Notes: generated by a model from the letters alone, not told the origin. A stretch of 64,000 nucleotides of DNA from Desulfovibrio piger (GCF_900116045.1 NZ_LT630450.1:841501-905500), one strand, 5' to 3'. Counted from the stretch's first letter, positions 8,376-15,822 are shown. A program made the numbers and translations.

Positions 8376-9278
8376 ATGAACAACAAACCGCGTTTAGGCT
8401 GGATAGGCACCGGCGTCATGGGACATTCCATGGCCGGGCATCTGCTGGCTGCGGGCTATCCGCTGACCGTCTACAGCCGTACCAAAGCCAAGGCCGAAGG
8501 CCTGCTGGCCTGCGGTGCCCGCTGGGCGGAAACGCCTCGTGAAGTGGCCCGGAATGCCGATATCGTCTTCTCCATCGTGGGCTATCCCCGTGACGTGGAG
8601 GACGTGATGCTGGGTGAACAGAGCGCGTTGTCCGGCCTGGAGGGGGGCGGTATCCTCTGTGACATGACCACCTCCAGTCCCGAGCTGGCCCGGCGCATCG
8701 CCGCCGCCGCTGCCGCCAGGGGCTGCGCCAGTCTGGATGCCCCCGTCACGGGCGGGGATATCGGGGCGCGTGAGGCCCGCCTGTCCATCTTCGTGGGCGG
8801 TGACAAGGAAGCCTTCGAGCGTGTGCGCCCCTGCTTCGAAGCCATGGGCAAGAACATCCTGCACTGCGGTGCGGCCGGAACGGGCCAGCAGGCAAAGCTG
8901 GCCAACCAGGTGGCCATCGCCGGCGTCATGTTCAGCGTCTGCGAATCCCTGCTTTTTGCCCAGGAAGCCGGTCTGGATGTACGCCAGTGGCTGGAACTGG
9001 TGGTGCCCGGCGCCGCGGGCAGCACGGCCATGGGGACTCTGGGACGCCGCCTGCTGGGCTGTGACTATGCCCCCGGCTTCTTTGTGGAACACTTCATCAA
9101 GGATCTGGGCCTGTGCCTGGAGGAATGCAAGCGCATGGGGCTGGTGCTGCCCGGTGTCGCGCTGGCGGAGCAGGTCTACCGTCTGGCCCAGGCCCGGGGA
9201 CACGGCAAGGACGGTACGCAGGTCCTGCTGCAGGTACTTGCCGAACTGTCCGGCAAACAGTGGCGGGCCCACGCCTGA
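8376..9278 (+). CDS. NAD(P)-dependent beta-hydroxyacid dehydrogenase (3-hydroxyisobutyrate / tartronate semialdehyde reductase family)
   Basis: 300 residues, typical for the family. The N-terminal Rossmann motif GWIGTGVMGHSMAGHL binds NAD(P); DAPVTGGDIGAREA is the substrate-side signature; the catalytic lysine lies in GTGQQAKLANQ. The domains are Rossmann (1-165) and all-helical (166-300). An AAGGAG ribosome binding site precedes the ATG. It lies 65 bp after the SUMF1 gene on the same strand but its role is ordinary cytoplasmic metabolism, and whether it shares the upstream transcript is unclear. Which hydroxyacid it uses (3-hydroxyisobutyrate, tartronate semialdehyde, succinate semialdehyde type) cannot be decided from sequence alone. 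Confidence 0.88.
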   Translation: MNNKPRLGWIGTGVMGHSMAGHLLAAGYPLTVYSRTKAKAEGLLACGARWAETPREVARNADIVFSIVGYPRDVEDVMLGEQSALSGLEGGGILCDMTTSSPELARRIAAAAAARGCASLDAPVTGGDIGAREARLSIFVGGDKEAFERVRPCFEAMGKNILHCGAAGTGQQAKLANQVAIAGVMFSVCESLLFAQEAGLDVRQWLELVVPGAAGSTAMGTLGRRLLGCDYAPGFFVEHFIKDLGLCLEECKRMGLVLPGVALAEQVYRLAQARGHGKDGTQVLLQVLAELSGKQWRAHA

Positions 9279-9483
9279 GCGCCGTCCCTGACGCGTCCTC
9301 CTGAAAACTGCCAGCCTTTCCCCGCTGTTCCGGTCCTGCAGGAGAGCGCGCCGGAAGGCGCCGGGATGGGCTTGCCGGGATACTGGCGCCGCCCGCGGCC
9401 TGTCCGTTTCCTCATGCCATGAGCTTCAAACGGCCGGGTCAGTGGCGTACTGCCTTTTTTTGAGGCAGCTGCTGTTTTTATTG

Positions 9484-9512
9484 TTGACATCAAAACGGAA
9501 GGCGCGTACAAG
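9484..9512 (+). promoter_or_regulatory. Sigma-70-type promoter of tRNA-Pro copy 1
   Basis: A perfect TTGACA at 9484-9489, a 17-bp spacer and TACAAG at 9507-9512, about 14 bp before the mature tRNA 5' end. The other two tRNA-Pro copies have the same arrangement. Confidence 0.7.
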
Positions 9513-9525
9513 CCTTTTCTTGTGT

Positions 9526-9602
9526 CGGGATGTAGCGCAGTCTGGGAGCGCACTTGAATGGGGTTCAAGGGGTCGAAGGTTCAAATCCTTTCATCCCGAC
9601 CA
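9526..9602 (+). tRNA. tRNA-Pro (anticodon GGG), copy 1
   Basis: 77 nt with encoded CCA. The acceptor stem CGGGATG pairs with CATCCCG, the D stem is GCGC/GCGC, the anticodon stem CTTGA/TCAAG closes the loop ATGGGGT so the anticodon is GGG at 9560-9562, and the T stem is GAAGG/CCTTT around TTCAAAT. It is identical to the two copies at 11606-11682 and 12146-12222 on the other strand. It reads CCC/CCU proline codons. Confidence 0.95.
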
Positions 9603-9619
9603 GAAAACAGAAACCCCAA

Positions 9620-9655
9620 GGGATCTACGGGAACGTGGGTCCCTTTTCTGTTTTT
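9620..9655 (+). terminator. Rho-independent terminator of tRNA-Pro copy 1
   Basis: A stem GGGATCTACG/CGTGGGTCCC with a four-base loop, followed by TTTTCTGTTTTT. The same hairpin, differing by two bases, follows the other tRNA-Pro copies. Confidence 0.8.
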
Positions 9656-9942
9656 GGCGCCTGAGGAGCCGGGCTTGGGAGCTGGCCCCTTTCCCTCTTT
9701 CCGGTGTTCCTGCTTGCCGGCCATGTCGCGGGACCGGATCATACGGGACCAAACTTCCCGCTGGTCCTTGGACTATGGGAAGAGTATCGGGCTTCTGCCA
9801 GCCGGTCAGACAGGCCCTCGCTCACAATCAGAACCACCCGCAAAGCGGGTGGTTTGCTCTGGCCCTGTAAGGGCCTGTTACCGGCTGCGCCTAAAGACGC
9901 TGGCTTTCACGCTGTTCAAGCCCAGTGCCCTTGCCGCCTTGG

Positions 9943-10398
9943 CTACCCCTTAAAGGGGTCTTGATATTCGCGTGATGTCAGCTTGTCTCTCATAATGTCG
10001 TGACGTTCCTGATCCTGGATATATTTTTTGATCGTTGCCTCATTAAGCCCCACCGTACTGACATAATATCCTTCGGCCCAAAATTTTCTGTTGCCAAACT
10101 TATATTTAAGGTTTGCGTGCTTATCGAATATCATCAACGAACTTTTCCCTTTCAGGTAGCCCATGAAATTTGCCACACTGATTTTAGGAGGAATGGACAC
10201 CAGCATGTGGACATGATCCGGCATCAGATGCCCTTCCAGAATCTCAACCCCTTTATATTTGCAGAGGCATTGCAGAATTTCTTTTATACTTTCACGGAGC
10301 TGTGCGAAGATTATTTTCCTTCTATATTTTGGAGTAAAGACGATATGATACTTGCACAACCATTTCGTATGCGCTAGGCTATGAGCCTTGGTTCCCAT
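9943..10398 (-). CDS. tnpA: IS200/IS605-family transposase TnpA (HUH Y1 transposase)
   Basis: 151 residues, full length. The HUH nuclease motif is present as PDHVHML (about residues 60-66) and the catalytic tyrosine region as YYVSTVG with a following alpha-helix EATIKKYIQDQ. N-terminal HTKWLCKYHIVFTPKYRR is typical of IS200 TnpA. It should cut and join single-stranded DNA as a dimer, moving the element through a circular intermediate during replication. Codon use is more A+T rich than the flanking chromosome, consistent with recent arrival. The leader just upstream holds a long perfect stem that probably restrains expression. No stop or frameshift is seen, so the element may be active. Confidence 0.93.
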   Translation of the reverse strand: MGTKAHSLAHTKWLCKYHIVFTPKYRRKIIFAQLRESIKEILQCLCKYKGVEILEGHLMPDHVHMLVSIPPKISVANFMGYLKGKSSLMIFDKHANLKYKFGNRKFWAEGYYVSTVGLNEATIKKYIQDQERHDIMRDKLTSREYQDPFKG

Positions 10399-10400
10399 AA

Positions 10401-10468
10401 CAAAAACACCTTTCCGTTAATGTTGCGATGGGCTTGAACAACTTCATCGTAGCGGAAAGGTGTTTTTG
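10401..10468 (-). promoter_or_regulatory. 16-bp perfect inverted repeat in the tnpA leader
   Basis: CAAAAACACCTTTCCG at 10401-10416 pairs with CGGAAAGGTGTTTTTG at 10453-10468 around a 36-nt loop, ending 3 bp from the tnpA start codon. In IS200 of Salmonella, leader stem-loops block read-in transcription and sequester the ribosome binding site; this stem is placed to do the same. Confidence 0.65.
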
Positions 10469-10555
10469 TGTGTATAACGTATTGTCTCCACCCGCATAGC
10501 GGGTGGTTTTTTGTTTCGCGCCTGTCAGGCGCTCAACAGGCTAAAGCCCATAAGT

Positions 10556-10590
10556 AAAAAGCCACGAAGGTAACCCTCCGTGGCTTTTTT
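10556..10590 (-). terminator. Terminator of the 10678-11412 gene (possibly bidirectional)
   Basis: A GCCACG-rich stem (10561-10583) is flanked by AAAAA on the left and TTTTTT on the right. Reading leftward it lies about 90 bp beyond the stop of the membrane-anchored protein gene and ends in a T run. Confidence 0.65.
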
Positions 10591-10677
10591 GTATGCGTGA
10601 AAAAATCGGGGATGACAGACAGCTGTCATGCTTTCCGTATGTCTGCTGTCCTCCGCTGTCTACAGGAACAAAAACTT

Positions 10678-11412
10678 CTAGGGGCGGCCCTCGCGTTCCA
10701 TTTCGCCGACCCAGCGGGAAAGACGTGTCCTGGAATAGCGGTCGTCAGCCCCATCCAGCTTCTTAAATCCCTTGATATTGTCCTCAAGCCAGGCCTTATC
10801 CGTCATCAGGATCTCGCAGGTCTTGCGGGCCCGCTGCTGGAAGGCATTGAGGGCGGTACCGTCAAAGGCGATGTCCCTTATCCGGGCTTCCGGGACAGGT
10901 TCATGGTATTCCATGATGACCTGGGTCCTGCGGAAGTTCAGCAGCAGCTTGGCCCTGTACACAAGACAGGCTGCATGATCCGTGCAGAACGGATCGCTGC
11001 CGCCGTCCAGCTGCATGAGATTTTCGTAAAGGGTCTCGCCCTTATAGGCGTACTGCTGCGCCCGGATGGCCGGGAACGCCGGATGATGCGCGGCTTCCCA
11101 TTCCCAGGTCCCTTCTGTGTCCGCCACTGCCGTTATCAGGGTGCCGGTACCATTGCTGTACACAGCGAACCAGATGCGGGCATCACCATCCACGGAGTGC
11201 CGCGTTTTGGGACGCAACGTCCGGTTCCCCAGGCTCTGCAGCTGCATGTCCGCAGCCGGAGCAAAGCTGAACGGGGGACGGGCACGAGAAACGATGACCG
11301 TCTGGCCCGACGCGGCCAGCTGGCCCGCTCCCCGCAAAGGAGGCTGCCCACCCATAAAGAAAACGAAAACAGCCACAGCGATGATGGCAACGATGATCAG
11401 CAGGATTTTCAT
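10678..11412 (-). CDS. Uncharacterised membrane-anchored or exported protein
   Basis: 244 residues from the ATG at 11412, which follows GGAGGG with ideal spacing; an earlier in-frame codon lacks a ribosome binding site. Residues 2-20 (MKILLIIVAIIAVAVFVFFM) form a signal anchor. The rest is soluble with conserved-looking Trp and aromatic patches, one CTDHAAC pair and the run HEPVPEARIRDI. I do not recognise a characterised family; it may belong to a Desulfovibrio-restricted domain of unknown function. It is monocistronic, with its own terminator, and sits between an IS element and two tRNA-Pro genes, a position typical of acquired or lineage-specific genes. Nothing indicates substrate or partner. 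Confidence 0.6.
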   Translation of the reverse strand: MKILLIIVAIIAVAVFVFFMGGQPPLRGAGQLAASGQTVIVSRARPPFSFAPAADMQLQSLGNRTLRPKTRHSVDGDARIWFAVYSNGTGTLITAVADTEGTWEWEAAHHPAFPAIRAQQYAYKGETLYENLMQLDGGSDPFCTDHAACLVYRAKLLLNFRRTQVIMEYHEPVPEARIRDIAFDGTALNAFQQRARKTCEILMTDKAWLEDNIKGFKKLDGADDRYSRTRLSRWVGEMEREGRP

Positions 11413-11553
11413 GGTCCCTCCAGAACGCTTGGCAGACAGGAGCCATACGTCCGCCGCAAGCATGTTAACCGTATCCGTGGCAGAGCAAAAGCCCTGTTCC
11501 CTGCGAGGATCTGATCCCGGCAGAAGCCTTGTAACAGGAATTCCAGACCCCAG

Positions 11554-11588
11554 AAAACAGAAAAGGGACCTACGTTTCCGTAGATCCC
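11554..11588 (-). terminator. Terminator of tRNA-Pro copy 2
   Basis: On the minus strand a perfect-loop stem GGGATCTACG-GAAA-CGTAGGTCCC is followed by TTTTCTGTTTT. It lies 18 bp past the encoded CCA. Confidence 0.8.
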
Positions 11589-11605
11589 TTGGGGTTTCTG
11601 TTTTC

Positions 11606-11682
11606 TGGTCGGGATGAAAGGATTTGAACCTTCGACCCCTTGAACCCCATTCAAGTGCGCTCCCAGACTGCGCTACATCCCG
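11606..11682 (-). tRNA. tRNA-Pro (anticodon GGG), copy 2
   Basis: 77 nt including CCA, identical base for base to the copy at 9526-9602. The reverse complement of 11676-11682 gives the acceptor strand CGGGATG and the anticodon loop is ATGGGGT. Confidence 0.95.
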
Positions 11683-11693
11683 ACGCGAAGATG

Positions 11694-11722
11694 TAGATAG
11701 ACGAAGACAGCAGGCTTGTCAA
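11694..11722 (-). promoter_or_regulatory. Promoter of tRNA-Pro copy 2
   Basis: On the minus strand TTGACA (11717-11722), a 17-bp spacer and TATCTA (11694-11699), 11 bp before the tRNA 5' end. Confidence 0.7.
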
Positions 11723-12093
11723 CAAAAACATCCTGTTTTTTTACAAACAGCGCCACCGGCCCCCTGTGCGGAAAAGGGCAAGAACCGCGTCACGGTCTGC
11801 GCGCTCCGGCCTTCTGCCCGGTACGGAAGGAGAGCGGGGACTTCCCGGCCGCAGCCATGCCCCACCGCGCTGTCATACCCGATGGATGGCGGGCACAAGG
11901 CGGCCTGCGGCATCCCGCAGCCTATACGGCGTCAGGACCTGCCACCGCTGGCTGCCTGCGAAAGGCCATCGATCCGGCTGGGAGCGGTATGCCCTCCGCT
12001 CCGCCTTGTGCCCGCCACCCGCATGGTCACGACCCGGGCGCCCGGCACCATACGGCACCGGACACGGGGAAAGGCCTGGGCCTTCTGCCCCGC
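11723..12093. other. Gene-free stretch between tRNA-Pro copies 2 and 3
   Basis: About 370 bp. Short open frames exist on both strands but none has a ribosome binding site, domain or sensible amino-acid composition. Beyond a T-rich patch near 11730 I see no structure. Confidence 0.5.
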
Positions 12094-12128
12094 AAAACAG
12101 AAAAGGGACCTACGTTTCCGTAGATCCC
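12094..12128 (-). terminator. Terminator of tRNA-Pro copy 3
   Basis: Same hairpin and T tract as copy 2, 18 bp beyond the CCA end. Confidence 0.8.
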
Positions 12129-12145
12129 TTGGGGTTTCTGTTTTC

Positions 12146-12222
12146 TGGTCGGGATGAAAGGATTTGAACCTTCGACCCCTTGAACCCCATTCAAGTGCGC
12201 TCCCAGACTGCGCTACATCCCG
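12146..12222 (-). tRNA. tRNA-Pro (anticodon GGG), copy 3
   Basis: 77 nt including CCA, identical to the other two copies. Three identical GGG-anticodon proline tRNAs within 2.7 kb is an unusual dosage. Confidence 0.95.
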
Positions 12223-12234
12223 ACGCGAAAAAGA

Positions 12235-12263
12235 TATCTACTCTTGGCATGATTTTTTGTCAA
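12235..12263 (-). promoter_or_regulatory. Promoter of tRNA-Pro copy 3
   Basis: On the minus strand TTGACA (12258-12263), a 17-bp spacer and TAGATA (12235-12240), 12 bp before the tRNA. Confidence 0.7.
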
Positions 12264-12667
12264 CAACAAATTCTTTGGAAAGAAAAAAATTTTGCTTTTG
12301 TGAAAATTCAGGACGATTTTTGTCAATTCCGTTACATTGTGAAGCATTTCTCAACCATGACAAATATCATGAAACATTGGCAACATATTGATTTTAATTT
12401 ATTTTTAAAACATTTTCTTCCCGTTTTTTTCTCAGGATGCTTGTTTTTTCCTTCTCTTGCCGGGACATTTTTATGAAAAACCACGCAGCCACCTGCATTG
12501 ACAAAAAAATTTTCCTGTGTAGAAGACAGATGGCCGTGCAGCCTGGGGGGTCAGGATGCCGGCTGGATATTCCGGTTTCCCTACTTGTGTCACATAATAT
12601 TTCATAGTATGTTACAGGGAAGGGATTTTTTCACCAGGTTGAGAAACCTGCAATCAGGAGGTTGGAT
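12264..12667. other. A+T-rich leader region of the anion exporter gene
   Basis: About 400 bp, strikingly A+T rich up to about 12480. No credible gene is present. A weak promoter TTGTGT-17 bp-TATGTT (12585-12613) precedes the exporter, and CAGGAGG at 12655-12661 is its ribosome binding site. The A+T richness could reflect regulator binding or DNA curvature. Confidence 0.45.
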
Positions 12668-14107
12668 ATGACAACCAAATCAGCCTTTAATGAAGACAAA
12701 GTAGCCCTGCTGCTTGGCTGCATTATCTTCATCTTGGGCCTGGGCAAGTTCGCTGGACTGGATCTCCTTGGCTGGGTGGTGAAAATAGGCATGTGGGTGG
12801 ACAGCCCCGTCGATGCCTGGAAGCCCGCTACCAAGGGCCTGATGGCCGGCTGGCAGTCTCTGGTGGCCACCTATGTGTTCGTGACCGCTCTGCTGGCTCT
12901 CGGCGTCAAACTGATGAAGGGTAATGTGGGCCGCTTCGTGGGCTCCTTCACCGTGATCTTCTTCATCGCCATCGCCTGCTACACCGCCGGCGCCAATGCC
13001 TACATCGCTGCTAACCCCACTCAGCTGGCCAAGCAGGGCATCCCGTGGGCTCTGGGCCTGAGCACGGAAGCCGGCCTGATTGTCGCCCTGATCATGGGCA
13101 TCCTGATCAGTAACTTCGCCCCCAGCGTTGCTGACACCCTGCGCGATGCCTGCCGCCCCGAGCTGTTCGTCAAGATCGCCATCGTGGTTCTGGGTGCCGA
13201 ACTGGGTGTGAAGGCTGCTGACGCCGCCGGTTTCGCCGGTCACGTCATCTTCCGAGGCCTGTGCGCCATTGTTGAAGCTTACCTGCTGTACTGGGCCGTG
13301 GTTTACTACGTTGCCCGTAAGTACTTCAAGTTCAACAAGGAATGGGCCGCCCCTCTGGCTTCCGGTATCTCCATCTGCGGTGTGTCCGCCGCTATCGCCA
13401 CCGGTGGTGCCATCCGCGCCCGGCCGGTGGTTCCGATCATGGTTTCTTCCCTGGTCGTTGTGTTCACCTGCATTGAAATGCTGATCCTGCCCTTCATCGC
13501 CCAGTACTTCCTGTACTCCGAGCCCATGGTGGCCGGCGGCTGGATGGGCCTGGCCGTGAAGTCCGACGGTGGCGCCATCGCTTCCGGTGCCATCACCGAA
13601 TCCCTGATTCTGGCCAAGATGGCCGGTCTGGGCACTGAATGGGAACCCGGCTGGATCGTGATGGTGACCACCACCGTCAAGATCTTCATCGATATGTTCA
13701 TCGGTATCTGGGCTCTGGTCCTGGCCTACATCTGGACGGCCAAGTTCGACAAGACCCGCGGCGACCGCACCATGACCTGGGGCGACGTCATGGACCGCTT
13801 CCCCCGCTTCGTGCTGGGTTACCTGGGTACCTTCCTGATCCTGCTCATCGTCTGCCTGAGCACGCCTGAACTGCACAAGGTCGGCAAGGCCATGTCCGGC
13901 GCCATGAACGGCTTCCGCGTCATCTTCTTCCTGATGACCTTCTTCAGCATCGGTATGGTTTCCAACTTCCGCAAGCTGATGGAAGAAGGCATCGGCCGCC
14001 TGGCCATCGTGTACATCGTCTGCCTGTTCGGCTTCATCATCTGGGTTGGCCTGTTCATTTCCTACGCCTTCTTCCATGGCATGACCCCGCCTGTGGTTGG
14101 CGCCTAG
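12668..14107 (+). CDS. YeiH-family putative sulfate/sulfite exporter (Cons_hypoth698)
   Basis: 479 residues, polytopic with about ten or more hydrophobic helices. The sequence matches the putative sulfate exporter (PSE/YeiH) family; GLSTEAGLIVALIMGILISN and the small-residue motif SGISICGVSAAIATGGAIRA are characteristic. The family is longer here than YeiH (about 350 residues) because of inserted helices. I chose the ATG at 12668 for CAGGAGG 6 bp upstream. It likely moves sulfate, sulfite or a sulfonate-derived anion across the inner membrane, which would suit a sulfur-respiring cell, but no member has a firmly known substrate. It is followed 14 bp later by a 54-residue membrane protein and then a strong terminator, so the pair is an operon. 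Confidence 0.82.
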   Translation: MTTKSAFNEDKVALLLGCIIFILGLGKFAGLDLLGWVVKIGMWVDSPVDAWKPATKGLMAGWQSLVATYVFVTALLALGVKLMKGNVGRFVGSFTVIFFIAIACYTAGANAYIAANPTQLAKQGIPWALGLSTEAGLIVALIMGILISNFAPSVADTLRDACRPELFVKIAIVVLGAELGVKAADAAGFAGHVIFRGLCAIVEAYLLYWAVVYYVARKYFKFNKEWAAPLASGISICGVSAAIATGGAIRARPVVPIMVSSLVVVFTCIEMLILPFIAQYFLYSEPMVAGGWMGLAVKSDGGAIASGAITESLILAKMAGLGTEWEPGWIVMVTTTVKIFIDMFIGIWALVLAYIWTAKFDKTRGDRTMTWGDVMDRFPRFVLGYLGTFLILLIVCLSTPELHKVGKAMSGAMNGFRVIFFLMTFFSIGMVSNFRKLMEEGIGRLAIVYIVCLFGFIIWVGLFISYAFFHGMTPPVVGA

Positions 14108-14121
14108 TTTAAAGGAGAACA

Positions 14122-14286
14122 ATGATGGAAGACAAAGAAGTCAAATTCCACGAAGAAGTCCAGAAGATGGAATACGAGCCCCTGGATGAGACGGAAATGA
14201 AGCTCATCCACTGGAGCTGGGGTCTGGGTGTGGCCCTGCTGGTGGTGCTGTTCCTCATCAGCAAGTTCGTGATGACCACCCACTAG
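14122..14286 (+). CDS. 54-residue single-span membrane protein, partner of the anion exporter
   Basis: The sequence begins MMEDKEVKFHEEV and ends FVMTTH; an AAAGGAG ribosome binding site lies at the right distance. Residues 1-30 are highly charged and acidic; residues about 31-51 (WSWGLGVALLVVLFLISKFV) form one membrane helix. It is too short for usual gene-length cut-offs. Position, 14 bp after the exporter and before a 12-bp-stem terminator, makes it a likely accessory subunit or regulator of that transporter. I know no named family for it; the role is inference from the operon. Confidence 0.7.
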   Translation: MMEDKEVKFHEEVQKMEYEPLDETEMKLIHWSWGLGVALLVVLFLISKFVMTTH

Positions 14287-14316
14287 ACCTCGGGTTGTTG
14301 AACACGTAATAAGGAT

Positions 14317-14348
14317 GCCGGGAAGGGCCTGCGCCCTTCCCGGCTCTT
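14317..14348 (+). terminator. Terminator of the anion exporter operon
   Basis: A perfect 12-bp stem GCCGGGAAGGGC/GCCCTTCCCGGC with loop CTGC, followed by TCTTG. The T tract is short but the stem is very stable. Confidence 0.7.
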
Positions 14349-14367
14349 GCGTACAAAGGACATTATC

Positions 14368-14607
14368 ATGCCGCGTTATCATCTGCGTTACCTCAAGGGC
14401 CCCAACTATACCCTGAACCTGGAGTATGACGGCATCGTGGAGGCCCCTTCCTTTGAGGAAGCCCTGCGTCCCCATACCGACTGGCCCATCACGGAAAGCT
14501 ACGACCATGCCACGGCTACGGCCTGGAATCCCGGTACCTGCATGTATTATCAGGAAATGTGGGAGGCGGCCCTGCTTCCTGATGCTGACCAGAAGCAGCA
14601 AAGCTAG
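14368..14607 (+). CDS. Small hypothetical protein, 79 residues
   Basis: Starts at the ATG 14368 after AAAGGA; an earlier in-frame codon would place the start inside the terminator spacer. The protein (MPRYHLRYLKGPNYTLN...) is soluble, acidic and aromatic-rich, with ESYDHATATAWNPGT in the middle. No signal peptide, membrane segment or known motif is visible. Codon use matches the neighbours. It lies after a strong terminator and before the RhtA-like gene and may be transcribed with the latter. I do not recognise it. Confidence 0.5.
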   Translation: MPRYHLRYLKGPNYTLNLEYDGIVEAPSFEEALRPHTDWPITESYDHATATAWNPGTCMYYQEMWEAALLPDADQKQQS

Positions 14608-14723
14608 CACCACACGGCGCTGACGCCTGCAAGGGGGGGAACATGCGTGCGCCTCCCCTTGCGGTGTGGCAAGGCATCTTTCCCTCTCCACCCCGCCGCC
14701 ACCAGGGCTACCGGACAGCTTCC

Positions 14724-15578
14724 ATGAACATTTCCGCCACCTCTCCCCTCGTCTCTGTCCTGCTCCTGCTGGTCTCCATGTCTTCCATCCAGGCCAGCGC
14801 CTCGCTTGCCAAGACCATCTTTCCCCTGGTGGGCCCGGCCGGTACCACGGCCCTGCGTTTGCTGGTGGCCTCCGCCATCCTGCTCGTGGTGATGCGCCCC
14901 TGGAAAAAAGCCATCCCCCGCAGCGCCTGGAAGATCATCGCCGTTTTCGGCCTGGCCACGGCAAGCATGAATCTTTGCTTTTACGAGGCCCTGAGCCGTA
15001 TCCCGCTGGGGGTCGCCGTCGGTCTGGAATTCACCGGTCCTCTGACGGTGGCCATGCTCTCTTCCCGCCGCCTCGTGGACTTCATCTGGGTCATCCTGGC
15101 AGCGGCCGGCCTGGCCATCCTGCTGCCCCTGCGTCAGAGCGCGGACAGCATCGATCCGCTGGGCGCCGTGCTTGCCCTGTGTTCCGGCGCCTGCTGGGCC
15201 CTCTATATCATCTTCGGCAAAAAAGCGGGCAGCAGCCTGGACAAATCCTGTGTGGCCCTGGCCATGCTCGTGGGCAGCTGTGCCATTTTCCCCGTGGGCC
15301 TGCTCTCCTCGGGGATGGACCTGTTCAGGCCCGCGGTCCTGCCACTGGCCCTGATCCTGGGTATTTTTTCCTCTGCCCTGCCCTACGGCGTCGAGATCAT
15401 CGCGCTCAAGAACCTGCCCTCGCGCACATTCAGTATCCTCATGAGCCTGGAACCGGCCCTTGCCGCCCTTTCCGGCTTCCTTTTCCTGGACGAGCAGCTG
15501 AGCCTTGCCCAGTGGGCGGCCCTCACGGCCATCATCAGTGCGTCCATCGGCTCCACGCTGACCATCAGAAAGCAATAA
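14724..15578 (+). CDS. rhtA: RhtA-like threonine/homoserine exporter (DMT/EamA family)
   Basis: 284 residues, ten predicted helices in two EamA repeats. Similarity to E. coli RhtA is visible throughout: SSIQASASLAKTIFP at the start, IPLGVAVGLEFTGPLTVA, SSRRLVDFIWV, and PSRTFSILMSLEPALAALSG. RhtA exports threonine, homoserine and related amino acids across the inner membrane. Alignment to RhtA favours the ATG at 14724; an upstream in-frame ATG at 14643 has a G-rich ribosome binding site and would add 27 residues, so the start is not certain. Confidence 0.85.
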   Translation: MNISATSPLVSVLLLLVSMSSIQASASLAKTIFPLVGPAGTTALRLLVASAILLVVMRPWKKAIPRSAWKIIAVFGLATASMNLCFYEALSRIPLGVAVGLEFTGPLTVAMLSSRRLVDFIWVILAAAGLAILLPLRQSADSIDPLGAVLALCSGACWALYIIFGKKAGSSLDKSCVALAMLVGSCAIFPVGLLSSGMDLFRPAVLPLALILGIFSSALPYGVEIIALKNLPSRTFSILMSLEPALAALSGFLFLDEQLSLAQWAALTAIISASIGSTLTIRKQ

Positions 15579-15822
15579 TCAACACCGGCCCATACGGGAC
15601 AGACCTTTCCCAACACCGTCAGGGACACAGTCCCTTCCCGCATCGGCGCCTGTTCCCTGTCTGACGGAACACGCCATTGTGCCTCTTCCAAGAATACGCA
15701 CCTTTCCTGAGGCTCTCTGCCGGAGGATACAGGCGCACTTCCGCCGCTCTCCCGCAAAGCAAAACCATCCGCATGGCGGGGGAGCATCTGCAACATCCGG
15801 CAGGCCAAAGCCATATACGAAA

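Larger units (their letters stand above)
9834..10506 (-). mobile_element. IS200/IS605-family insertion sequence (IS200 type, tnpA only)
   Basis: About 0.67 kb bounded by two near-identical subterminal hairpins in the same orientation: CCACCCGC-AAA-GCGGGTGG (9834-9852) and CCACCCGC-ATA-GCGGGTGG (10488-10506), each followed by a T run. Such hairpins are where the single-strand TnpA recognises the ends. There are no terminal inverted repeats or target duplication, as expected for this family. It encodes only TnpA, reading leftward, so the left end is at the higher coordinates. The exact cleavage points cannot be fixed without an empty site; short extra palindromes at 9855-9960 probably belong to the right end. 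It lies between tRNA-Pro copies and looks intact. Confidence 0.75.
11554..11689. repeat. 136-bp direct repeat, unit A (tRNA-Pro copy 2 with terminator)
   Basis: Identical to 12094-12229, exactly 540 bp away. The unit covers terminator, tRNA and 7 bp of 5' flank. Identity stops sharply on both sides, so the copies share nothing beyond the gene cassette. Confidence 0.9.
12094..12229. repeat. 136-bp direct repeat, unit B (tRNA-Pro copy 3 with terminator)
   Basis: Identical to 11554-11689. It includes the terminator hairpin at 12105-12128 with its flanking A run and the tRNA. Confidence 0.9.

Noticed and set aside
9834-10506. CRISPR-like repeats from the two CCACCCGC hairpins.
   Set aside because: Only two copies 650 bp apart, and they mark the ends of an IS200-type element.
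9526-12229. Genomic island integrated at tRNA-Pro with att sites.
   Set aside because: No integrase is present, and the repeats are whole tRNA cassettes, not 3'-end att fragments; only an IS200-type element is seen.
12264-12667. A riboswitch in the exporter leader.
   Set aside because: The region is A+T rich but I cannot recognise any known riboswitch core.
14604-15575. 323-residue minus-strand frame opposite rhtA.
   Set aside because: The RhtA protein on the plus strand is unmistakable; the opposite frame has no recognisable feature.
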